Shown here: piece after piece, positions 24,704-31,747 of the stretch
Position numbering within the stretch: position 1 is the first letter of the stretch
How the letters are laid out: every line of letters begins with the position of its first letter
DNA from: CAYVZU01 sp964455935
GTDB taxonomy: Bacteria; Fibrobacterota; CAYVZU01
DNA length: 47,113 bases
Assembly (NCBI GenBank): GCA_964455935.1
Contig: CAYVZU010000014.1
Location: forward strand, 1 to 47,113
Direction of reading: 5' to 3'
The notes under the pieces: model-generated
The model's input: only the letters and a program-made list of their open reading frames with translations
Databases searched by the model: none
What the model was told of the DNA's origin: nothing
Translations under genes and position numbers: made by a program

Positions 24704-25615
24704 ATGCCACCTGAAGAGTTTTCGCAGAAGGGGTCCAAACCGGCCCCCTCGCAAAAATCCGAGGTCGAGAGAGCGGTGCGAAAAAGGGCGCCAACCCCAA
24801 AAACCATTCTCTACAAACGCGACCTCCCCCGCCCTGCATCAGTCGGCGCGCCTGCCGGACAACTCAGGGCCAATAACGCATCGGGGCCGAATCGGATTGA
24901 AATTCGCGAATTGCCCGGAGCCGAGGTGGCCCACTTCTCCGGAAGGGCTTTCCTTTCGACCACGCTTGCCAAAAGCCACAAGGTTCTTCACTACGTAAGC
25001 CAGCAATTCCACAAAGAATTCATTGCGCCCCAGTCCCCTCTCTTATGTCGCCTGTCCGAGTCCTGCAAGACCGCGCTGCGGCTGGAGGACCTGCTTTTCA
25101 TGGACATCGAGAGCACAGGACTGGGCTGTTCTCCGCTTTTCCTGGTGGGCGCCATGCGGTGGCAAGGGACCAGCTTCGAGGCCCATCAGTATCTTGCGCG
25201 CACCTATGCCGAGGAAGCCGCGGTGCTGGCGCTCTTTTCTGAGCAGTTGGCCGGCAAGAGACTTCTGATTACCTTCAACGGCAAGAGCTTTGACGTTCCA
25301 TACCTTCGTATGCGTGCCGCGGCCAACAGCATTGCGCCGATCGATACCCCGGCGCAATTGGACCTTCTCCACGAGAGCCGCAAGATCTGGAAAAAGGAAC
25401 TTCCCGACTGCAAATTGCAGACGCTGGAGCGCCGGATTTGCCGGCGAACCCGCACCGGCGACATTCCCGGCCACGAGATTGCCCAGGTTTACCACGATTT
25501 CGTACGCACCGGGGATGCGGCGCGCATCAAGAATGTCCTGTCGCACAATCTGCTCGACCTGATTACACTGGCGGATATTCTCGTGCATATGCCACCGCCG
25601 CATAGTAAGGGCTGA
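24704..25615 (+). CDS. MrfB/YprB-like DEDD-family 3'-5' exonuclease
   Basis: Protein of 303 aa with an RNase H-like exonuclease domain: FMDIESTGLG is exo motif I (Asp and Glu), FNGKSFDVPYLRMRA is motif II, and HNLLDLITLADIL carries the final acidic residue. It corresponds to B. subtilis YprB (MrfB), which works with the helicase YprA (MrfA) in a nucleotide-excision route independent of UvrABC. The first 60 residues are Lys/Pro-rich and probably disordered. Two MrfA-like helicase genes follow on the same strand, which supports the assignment. No ribosome binding site is visible. Confidence 0.85.
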   Translation: MPPEEFSQKGSKPAPSQKSEVERAVRKRAPTPKTILYKRDLPRPASVGAPAGQLRANNASGPNRIEIRELPGAEVAHFSGRAFLSTTLAKSHKVLHYVSQQFHKEFIAPQSPLLCRLSESCKTALRLEDLLFMDIESTGLGCSPLFLVGAMRWQGTSFEAHQYLARTYAEEAAVLALFSEQLAGKRLLITFNGKSFDVPYLRMRAAANSIAPIDTPAQLDLLHESRKIWKKELPDCKLQTLERRICRRTRTGDIPGHEIAQVYHDFVRTGDAARIKNVLSHNLLDLITLADILVHMPPPHSKG

Positions 25616-25646
25616 TATTTCAAGAATAGAGCGAAATCAGGGCATT

Positions 25647-26000
25647 GTCATTTCGACGCGTCCGCGAGGAGAAATCTTATGGGCGGCAATCGTCAGTATT
25701 TCGTCTACATTTTGACGAACTGGAACAATCAAGTAATGTATATAGGAATCACAAACAATCTCGAGCGAAGGCTCTGAGAACATAAAGAGAAGCTTGTTGA
25801 GGGCTTCACAAAGAAGTACAACGTCCACAGGCTTGTTTACTTTGAACTAAGCAATAATGTTTCGTCGGCGATTGCTATGGAGAAGGAACTGAAAGGATGG
25901 CGTAGGGAGAAGAAGAACAATCTTGTTTCGGGTCTCAACCCAGAATGGAAGGACTTGTCACAGGACTGGAAGAAAGATTTCTCGCTGCGCTCGAAATGAC
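25647..26000 (+). mobile_element. GIY-YIG mobile element with terminal inverted repeats
   Basis: A 354-bp unit bounded by inverted repeats: the left arm (25647-25676) begins GTCATTTCGACGCGTC and ends GAGGAGAAATC; the right arm (25976-26000) reads GATTTCTCGC...TCGAAATGAC. One GIY-YIG nuclease gene fills the space exactly, starting just inside the left arm and stopping inside the right arm. The same two arms, back to back and without the gene, form the 81-bp hairpin at 35912-35992. The element separates the mrfB-like and mrfA-like genes. Confidence 0.75.
25679..25999 (+). pseudogene. GIY-YIG nuclease (UPF0213-like), interrupted by TGA
   Basis: Reading from ATG at 25679 gives a small GIY-YIG endonuclease-like protein: YFVYILTNWNNQVMYIGITN holds the YIL...YIG core, then LERRL, a stop, then EHKEKLVEGFTKKYNVHR and a final Lys-rich helix. 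The stop is a TGA at 25775-25777 (codon 33), where relatives typically have an aromatic or other side chain, so TGG to TGA is the simplest change. The frame then stays open for 73 codons to TGA at 25997. Other genes here use TGA as a normal stop, so this is most likely a nonsense-mutated copy. Confidence 0.85.
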
Positions 26001-26033
26001 ACAACGGACCTTTCCCGCCCAGTCTTTCTGACG

Positions 26034-28982
26034 ATGAACACAGAGCAAATTCTACGCGAACTGCAAAGCCTTCCCGGCTATTCCGGCCAGATCGTCTTTG
26101 CAAAAGAAGTCCCGCCCAGGCCGGCCCGCTACTCCAAAAAGAAACCGCCTGGCAGCGAAGACCTTCTCGGAAATCTCGGGATCGATCGTCTCTATTCCCA
26201 TCAGGCCGAAGCCGTGGAGAGCTTTGCCAATGGCCGCAACACCGTTGTCGCGACCTCCACCGCATCGGGAAAATCGCTCTGTTACTTTCTTCCGATCGTC
26301 GAGAGCCTGACAAAGGACCCGGACGCCAGATCGCTCCTCCTCTACCCCACCAAGGCGTTGTGTCAGGATCAATTCAAGGCGTTCAAGCATGTGCTGAAAT
26401 GCGCGCAGTTGGAACGCCATCTAACCGGGGTGCTGGACGGTGACACGCCGGCCTCGCTGCGCCGGCGGCTGCGCGACCACGCCTCCGTGGTCTTCACAAA
26501 CCCCGACATGCTGCATGCATCCGTTATGCCCCAGCACGGCCGCTGGGCCGAATTTCTCAAGAAATTGCAGATCCTGGTTCTGGACGAGCTGCATGTCTAC
26601 AGCGGGATTTTCGGCTCCAATATGGCCCTGGTGATGCGCCGGCTAAACAGAATATGCCGGCATTATGGTTCGGACCCGCGCATCGTCGCCTGCTCCGGGA
26701 CCATCGCCAATCCGGGCGAACTGGCTCAAAGGCTCTCGAATCAGGACTTCACGGTCATTAGCAAAGACGGCAGCCCTGCCCAAAAGAAAACGTATGTCTT
26801 CTGGAACCCTCCCCAGGTCCGGACGCGCGACCGGCGCTCGCGCCGCAGCGCGAATGTGGAAGCTCACGAGATCATGGCCTTTCTGATCGAAAAGGGCATT
26901 GCGACAATCGCCTTCTCAAAGGCCAAGGTCACGGCCGAAATGATCTACCGCTATGTATGCGACCGCCTGCGCAAGTGCGCTCCGCAACTGGTTTCGAAGG
27001 TCACGCCGTATCGGGCCGGCTACGTTGCGGAGGATCGCCGTGCAATCGAGGCACGGCTCTTTCGCGGCGAGTTGATCGGAGTCAGCACCACGCCCGCGCT
27101 GGAACTGGGCATTGACGTAGGCGTGCTCGAAGCCTGCATCGTGGTGGGGTATCCGGGCACGCGGGTTTCGTTTTTTCAGCAGGCGGGCAGGGCGGGACGG
27201 CGGGAACAGGAAAGCCTGGTCTTTCTGATCGGTCTGGACACGAGCATCAACCAGTTCATCCTCACCCACCCCGAATACATTTTCGATCAATCGGTCGAGA
27301 ATGCGCTGATCGATCCGGAGAACCCCTTTGTTCTGGCCAATCATCTCCGGTGTGCCGCGTTCGAACTGCCCCTGAACCCCGGCGAGTTGTCCCTGTTTGG
27401 CCCGTGGGCGCCGACCGCGCTCAAGGTGCTGGAGGAAAACGGCAAAATCAAGTTCGTGGACGGGAAATGGTATTCGACAACGACGGAAACGCCGCACTAC
27501 GACCTTTCTCTGCGCGCATCGGACGACGGCAATGTCCTGATCGAGGATGCGGATACAGGCCAGGTCATTGGCGAGGTGACCCGGTTGGATGCGGAGCCCC
27601 TGCTTCATCCCCAAGCCATCCACCTTCAGTTTGGCGAGACCTACCGCGTCCTTTCGCTGGATTTGGAGCGCAATCTGGCGCGGGTCAAGCGCGAGGAGAC
27701 CGACTATTACACGCAGCCGTGGGGCGGCACGGATGTGCATCACATCGATCAGCGGCTGCGCGGAAAGCCCTTCGGCGCGGGCCATGCCTTCTGGGGCGAA
27801 GTCACGGCCCATTTTGGCACGTTCGCCTTTGAGAAGATCCATTTCTACTCACTGGACCCGATTTCCATTCACGGACTCGATCTTCCCACCATGGCGCTGG
27901 AGACGATGGCCTTGTGGCTTGTTCCGCCGGACGACGTGATGGAGAAGGTGCGGGCATCCGGACTGGATGCTCACAGCGGATTGCGCGGCATTGGTTACGC
28001 AACGCGCATGCTGCTGCCCCTCTTCATCACCTGCGACACGCTGGATTTCTCGCACAGTGTGGGCAGCGTGAACTCGCCGTGGAACGCCGTGTTTATCTAC
28101 GAACGCTACACCCACGGCCTTGGATTCACGGAAAAGGCCTATGATCTTCTTTGCGCGATCCTGCCGAAAGTGCTTGACAATATCCGCAACTGCCCCTGCG
28201 AACAGGGGTGCCCGTGCTGCGTGGGCAAACCGCTTCGTCAAAGCAACGTCTGGAACGTGGAGCGCGGCGAAGGCTCGATCCCCAGCAAGGCGGCGGCGAT
28301 CATGATCCTGGATGGCCTGCTGGGGGATGGCTCAAACCTGGATTGTTCGGATGAAGCCAGCCTTTCGGATTCAAGCGAGGGACGACAAGCGCGCATTGAA
28401 GGGTTGCTCCGACGCCGGCTGGAGCGCGGCCGGGAGCCCCGGGTTTTTCATTCGATCACGCCGGAACCCGAGGTGAAAACAAGCATCCCCGCACCCGAAA
28501 GCGTTCCCCAAAGCGCCGCTAAAGGGTTGAGAATGATTCCGGGTGTGGCCCGAGGCTCTCCTCGGGTCTCCCCGAATTTGTCTGATGTGGCCGCCCGCTT
28601 GGAACGCCGCAAGTCCTTTGACCGCGACCTTCATAAAAAGATCGCGAAGAAACTGCCTCTTGGAGGTCTTGCCCCCAATACTCCAAAGCCAGCCCCTCCG
28701 GCAGGCATGGCCACCAGGCGACCGAATCTGCCGCCCACGGCCTTTCCGGGAAAGCCGCCGCGAGACAGAAGAGCGGTTCAAGACCCTAATTCCCAACCTC
28801 AAACCTTTACGAAAAGCATTCCAAATAGCGCCGCATGTTCCCAATCGACTCAACAGCTCAACGACTCAACACCTCAGCACACCTCGCCCATCCAGGCCGG
28901 CGACCCCATTGCCAGCCGGGCAAGAAAGCTGCGAAAAAACATACACATTTCTGGTGATAACACCAGAACATCTCCGAACTGA
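26034..28982 (+). CDS. MrfA/YprA-like DEXH-box helicase with DUF1998 domain
   Basis: Superfamily 2 helicase of 982 aa. RecA domain 1 has Walker A TASGKS (K80) and motif II DELH (D184). RecA domain 2 has the motif VI region QQAGRAGR. A DUF1998 region ends in the four-cysteine cluster CPCEQGCPCC near residue 720, as in B. subtilis MrfA. Its role would be 3'-5' unwinding in repair with the MrfB-like nuclease upstream. After about residue 760 comes a low-complexity Pro/Ser/Arg-rich tail of 220 residues, not typical of the family. Part of it is coded by a degenerate 8-base repeat. The ATG at 26034 fits the homology start; the open frame extends back into the GIY-YIG element. Confidence 0.92.
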   Translation: MNTEQILRELQSLPGYSGQIVFAKEVPPRPARYSKKKPPGSEDLLGNLGIDRLYSHQAEAVESFANGRNTVVATSTASGKSLCYFLPIVESLTKDPDARSLLLYPTKALCQDQFKAFKHVLKCAQLERHLTGVLDGDTPASLRRRLRDHASVVFTNPDMLHASVMPQHGRWAEFLKKLQILVLDELHVYSGIFGSNMALVMRRLNRICRHYGSDPRIVACSGTIANPGELAQRLSNQDFTVISKDGSPAQKKTYVFWNPPQVRTRDRRSRRSANVEAHEIMAFLIEKGIATIAFSKAKVTAEMIYRYVCDRLRKCAPQLVSKVTPYRAGYVAEDRRAIEARLFRGELIGVSTTPALELGIDVGVLEACIVVGYPGTRVSFFQQAGRAGRREQESLVFLIGLDTSINQFILTHPEYIFDQSVENALIDPENPFVLANHLRCAAFELPLNPGELSLFGPWAPTALKVLEENGKIKFVDGKWYSTTTETPHYDLSLRASDDGNVLIEDADTGQVIGEVTRLDAEPLLHPQAIHLQFGETYRVLSLDLERNLARVKREETDYYTQPWGGTDVHHIDQRLRGKPFGAGHAFWGEVTAHFGTFAFEKIHFYSLDPISIHGLDLPTMALETMALWLVPPDDVMEKVRASGLDAHSGLRGIGYATRMLLPLFITCDTLDFSHSVGSVNSPWNAVFIYERYTHGLGFTEKAYDLLCAILPKVLDNIRNCPCEQGCPCCVGKPLRQSNVWNVERGEGSIPSKAAAIMILDGLLGDGSNLDCSDEASLSDSSEGRQARIEGLLRRRLERGREPRVFHSITPEPEVKTSIPAPESVPQSAAKGLRMIPGVARGSPRVSPNLSDVAARLERRKSFDRDLHKKIAKKLPLGGLAPNTPKPAPPAGMATRRPNLPPTAFPGKPPRDRRAVQDPNSQPQTFTKSIPNSAACSQSTQQLNDSTPQHTSPIQAGDPIASRARKLRKNIHISGDNTRTSPN
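28844..28890 (+). repeat. Degenerate octamer array inside the helicase tail
   Basis: Successive 8-base units of the type CNNCTCAA occur about five times within the coding region of the low-complexity C-terminal tail. They resemble the intergenic short-period arrays of this window and suggest the tail grew by repeat invasion. Confidence 0.5.
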
Positions 28983-29002
28983 GCAAACGGACCGCGGCAG
29001 AT

Positions 29003-29030
29003 TTGCATTTCCAGCGCAAACGCATATATT
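29003..29030 (+). promoter_or_regulatory. Promoter of the candidate RNA gene
   Basis: TTGCAT (29003-29008) and TATATT (29025-29030) are spaced by 16 bp. Transcription would begin near 29037. Confidence 0.5.
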
Positions 29031-29036
29031 AATAAA

Positions 29037-29233
29037 TGTTTGGTTGTGCTGCGTTGGGAGTTGTACGGGGGGATTCCCAACGCGATCTATGTGCCCCGAG
29101 GAAAGGAGGTGATCCTATTATATCACAAAGTACAATAGGAGCCTCCGCTGAGGCTTGCTAGCAACAAAGTTTCTGGAGGCTCCCAGAACTTTGAGCGGCC
29201 CTGTCCAACCGGATGGGGCCGTTTTTGTTTTTT
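29037..29233 (+). ncRNA. Candidate structured RNA with full anti-SD complement and terminator
   Basis: A gene-free 326-bp gap between the two helicases holds a compact RNA-like unit. In order: a promoter, a hairpin with perfect 9-bp arms GCGTTGGGA/TCCCAACGC (29051-29083), GAAAGGAGGTGATCC (29101-29115), which is complementary to the 3' end of 16S rRNA over 15 bases, a GTGAT/ATCAC hairpin overlapping it, two competing stems, and an intrinsic terminator. The competing stems are GGAGCCTCC/GGAGGCTCC (29138-29183) and CAAAGTTTCTGG/CCAGAACTTTG (29165-29193). At good distance from the SD lies a 14-codon frame starting at ATT or ATA and ending in TAG. It could be a small RNA, a leader peptide with attenuator, or both. 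Confidence 0.55.
29196..29233 (+). terminator. Intrinsic terminator of the candidate RNA
   Basis: Stem CGGCCC/GGGCCG with a 14-base loop, followed directly by TTTTTGTTTTTTT. It lies upstream of the second helicase gene. Confidence 0.8.
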
Positions 29234-29308
29234 CGACTTCGCCCACCTACACCATATTCCAGTTCCCGAATTCTGATTCCTAAATCCCCAGTTTTGTATC
29301 TTATTTGA

Positions 29309-30181
29309 ATGAATTCCCGCACTTTTCTTTCGAGGCTCAATCGCCAGCGCTTCTTCGAAGACCAAATCGTCCATGTCAAGGAGCTTCCGGAACGTCTTCC
29401 ACAACACGCGCCGGTTTTGGGCGAACTGCACGACTCGGTCCGGCAGGTCCTGGAGCGCCGGGGGATCAAGGAGTTGTACTCGCATCAAGCTTCATCCTTG
29501 GAGGCAATCCGCGCCGGTAAAAACGTGGCCGTGGTCACGGGAACCGCAAGCGGAAAAACGCTCTGCTACACCTTGCCGGTACTGGAAACAATCTTGGCCA
29601 GCCCGCAGGCAACCATGCTCTTTATGTACCCCACCAAAGCGTTGGCCCAGGACCAGCTGCGCGGCCTTAATACTTTTCAGCAGGAAGATCTTGGAATTTC
29701 TTTTATGGCAGGGACTTACGATGGCGACACCCCCACCACGGTCCGCCGTAGACTGCGCGACAACGGCAATATCATTTTAACCAACCCGGACATGCTTCAC
29801 CAGGGCATTCTGCCGCAGCATGCGCGCTGGAACCGCTTTTTCTCGAACCTTCGTTTTGTGGTGATCGACGAGATCCACGCCTACCGTGGGGTGTTTGGCT
29901 CTCATCTGTCCAACGTGGTCCGCAGGCTTTCCCGAATCTGCGGCCATTACGGATCGAAGCCGATCTTTATCTGCTGCTCGGCGACCATCGCCAATCCCGG
30001 AGACCATGCCGCGCGCATCTGCGGTGTCCAAATGGATCTGGTCCAGAATGATGGATCTCCGCGCGGGCCCAAAAAGTTCGTTTTATGGAATCCCCCTCCC
30101 CTTACCCGGGCGGCAACCGGATCGCCCGGCAATTGGCGCGTGGGGGGTGACCGCCGCAGCTCAATCGGCGAGGCGGTTTAG
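29309..30181 (+). CDS. MrfA-like helicase 2, N-terminal part (ends at in-frame amber)
   Basis: Residues 1-290 of a second MrfA/YprA-like helicase. It carries RecA domain 1 with Walker A TASGKT (K83), motif Ia PTKALAQDQ, and motif II DEIH (D187-H190). It ends at TAG (30179-30181), codon 291. The same frame continues without a shift in the next feature. Compared with helicase 1, the local text GEAV-stop-LMTSLVKEG aligns with VEAHEIMAFLIEKG, so a Glu codon (GAG) changed to TAG would explain the stop. No ribosome binding site is seen; TATCTT lies six bases before the ATG, similar to the mrfB-like gene. Confidence 0.85.
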   Translation: MNSRTFLSRLNRQRFFEDQIVHVKELPERLPQHAPVLGELHDSVRQVLERRGIKELYSHQASSLEAIRAGKNVAVVTGTASGKTLCYTLPVLETILASPQATMLFMYPTKALAQDQLRGLNTFQQEDLGISFMAGTYDGDTPTTVRRRLRDNGNIILTNPDMLHQGILPQHARWNRFFSNLRFVVIDEIHAYRGVFGSHLSNVVRRLSRICGHYGSKPIFICCSATIANPGDHAARICGVQMDLVQNDGSPRGPKKFVLWNPPPLTRAATGSPGNWRVGGDRRSSIGEAV

Positions 30182-30184
30182 CTC

Positions 30185-31645
30185 ATGACCTCGCTGGTCA
30201 AAGAGGGAATCCAAACCATCGCCTTTGTACGCACGCGCCTGGCCGCCGAGCTGATTCACCGGAGCACGCGCGACGCGCTGGCGCACGTATCGCGCAAACT
30301 GGCCGATTCGGTCCAGGCGTATCGGGGCGGCTATCTGCCCGAAGAACGGCGCGAGATCGAGCGCAAACTGGCTTCCCGCGAGATCCTTGGCGTATCCAGC
30401 ACCAACGCGCTGGAACTGGGCATCGATATCGGAAGCCTCGATGCCTGCATCCTGGTTGGCTATCCCGGCACGGTCGCAAGCCTCTGGCAGCAGGCGGGCC
30501 GGGCCGGCCGGGGCAGAGAAGAGTCGGTGGTTTTCCTCGTTGGCCAGAATGCGCCCATGGACCAGTATCTGATGGCCCACGCCGAATACCTCTTTCTTCA
30601 GAATCCCGAACAGGCGGTCGTCGATCCCGACAACCCCCATATTGTCGTGGGTCATTTGAAGTGCGCGGCCAACGAATTGCCGCTCTCTGACCCTGATGTC
30701 GAGCGGTTTGGCCAATACGCCAGGTCCATCCTGGAATTGCTGGAGGAAGACCAGGTCGTAAAACACATCGATGGCCGCTGGTATTGGGCCAGTACGCAAT
30801 ATCCGGCAACGGAGGTGAACCTGCGCAACATTTCCGGACCGGTCTATACCATTCAGGACGAGTCGCAAGGCGAGCGGGTGATTGGCACAATGGACGAAAT
30901 CAGCGCGCTGTCCCAATTGCACAGCCATGCCGTTTACCTCCATAGCGCGGACACGTATTTCGTCAACAAACTGGATCTTGACCAGAAGATCGCCTTCGTC
31001 GAACGCCGGGATCTGGACTACTATACGCAGGCGGTCCAAACCTCGCAGATCAAACTGGATCAGGCCGAGCAGGAAGAGCCCTGGCGCGGCGGCACTCTCG
31101 GATTTGGTGACGTGACGGTGACAACATCAATCCCGATGTTCAAGAAGATCCGTTTCCACTCGCGAGACAGCCTTGGATATGAAACGCTGGAACTCCCCCC
31201 CCAATCCATGGAGACCGTGGCGTTCTGGTTTGTGCCGCCCGAAAAGGCCGTGAAGGATTTGGCGGATCGCAACCTGTTGATCGGCGAAGCCCTCATCGGG
31301 ATTGCCAACGTGCTGATCGAGGTGGCCCCATTCTTCGTCATGTGCGACTCAAAGGACATCGGCACGGTTGTGGACGCGCGCAATCTGGGCCGCGACGCCC
31401 TGTTCGTGCACGACAAATATCCGGCCGGCATGGGTTATGCCCTCCGTTGCCGCGACAGTTTCGAAAAGATGATCTCGACCATTGCCGACGTAATCCGCAA
31501 CTGCTCGTGCGAAGACGGATGCCCCTCCTGCGTAGGCTCGCCGGTCCCGCCCTCGGCCACCACGGACCTTGACACGGCGGTCCGGGGACGCATCCCGGGC
31601 AAGCAGGCGGCGAAGGTTCTATTGGAGATCATGCTGGCAACCTGA
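30185..31645 (+). CDS. MrfA-like helicase 2, C-terminal part
   Basis: The remainder of the second helicase, in the same frame, with an ATG one codon after the amber stop. It carries RecA domain 2 (GVSSTNALELGID, QQAGRAGRG) and the DUF1998 region with the four-cysteine cluster CSCEDGCPSC. There is no Shine-Dalgarno sequence before the ATG, but stop and start are close enough for reinitiation. So it is either half of a pseudogene or a subunit that complements the N-terminal part. The break falls in the linker between the two RecA domains, where a split protein could still assemble. It lacks the long tail of helicase 1. Confidence 0.85.
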   Translation: MTSLVKEGIQTIAFVRTRLAAELIHRSTRDALAHVSRKLADSVQAYRGGYLPEERREIERKLASREILGVSSTNALELGIDIGSLDACILVGYPGTVASLWQQAGRAGRGREESVVFLVGQNAPMDQYLMAHAEYLFLQNPEQAVVDPDNPHIVVGHLKCAANELPLSDPDVERFGQYARSILELLEEDQVVKHIDGRWYWASTQYPATEVNLRNISGPVYTIQDESQGERVIGTMDEISALSQLHSHAVYLHSADTYFVNKLDLDQKIAFVERRDLDYYTQAVQTSQIKLDQAEQEEPWRGGTLGFGDVTVTTSIPMFKKIRFHSRDSLGYETLELPPQSMETVAFWFVPPEKAVKDLADRNLLIGEALIGIANVLIEVAPFFVMCDSKDIGTVVDARNLGRDALFVHDKYPAGMGYALRCRDSFEKMISTIADVIRNCSCEDGCPSCVGSPVPPSATTDLDTAVRGRIPGKQAAKVLLEIMLAT

Positions 31646-31666
31646 AGCCCGCCTCCCGTCCGGCCT

Positions 31667-31702
31667 CAAACGTCTCACGTCAAACGTCCCAACGTCAAAC
31701 GC
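31667..31702. repeat. Degenerate heptamer array (NNNACGT)
   Basis: Five units of CAAACGT or close variants in near-perfect 7-base phase (one unit has 8 bases) lie between the split helicase and the CNNM gene. They are close relatives of the array at 42701-42742. Confidence 0.65.
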
Positions 31703-31747
31703 ATTTCCCCTTCCCCTTGTCGTCGGCTTGCAGTATTTTCAAGTTCT

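Noticed and set aside
25775..30181. Alternative genetic code (TGA or TAG read as sense) to explain both interrupted genes
   Set aside because: Many intact genes here, including hydA, end in TGA, and the two interruptions use different stop codons; two independent mutations are simpler.
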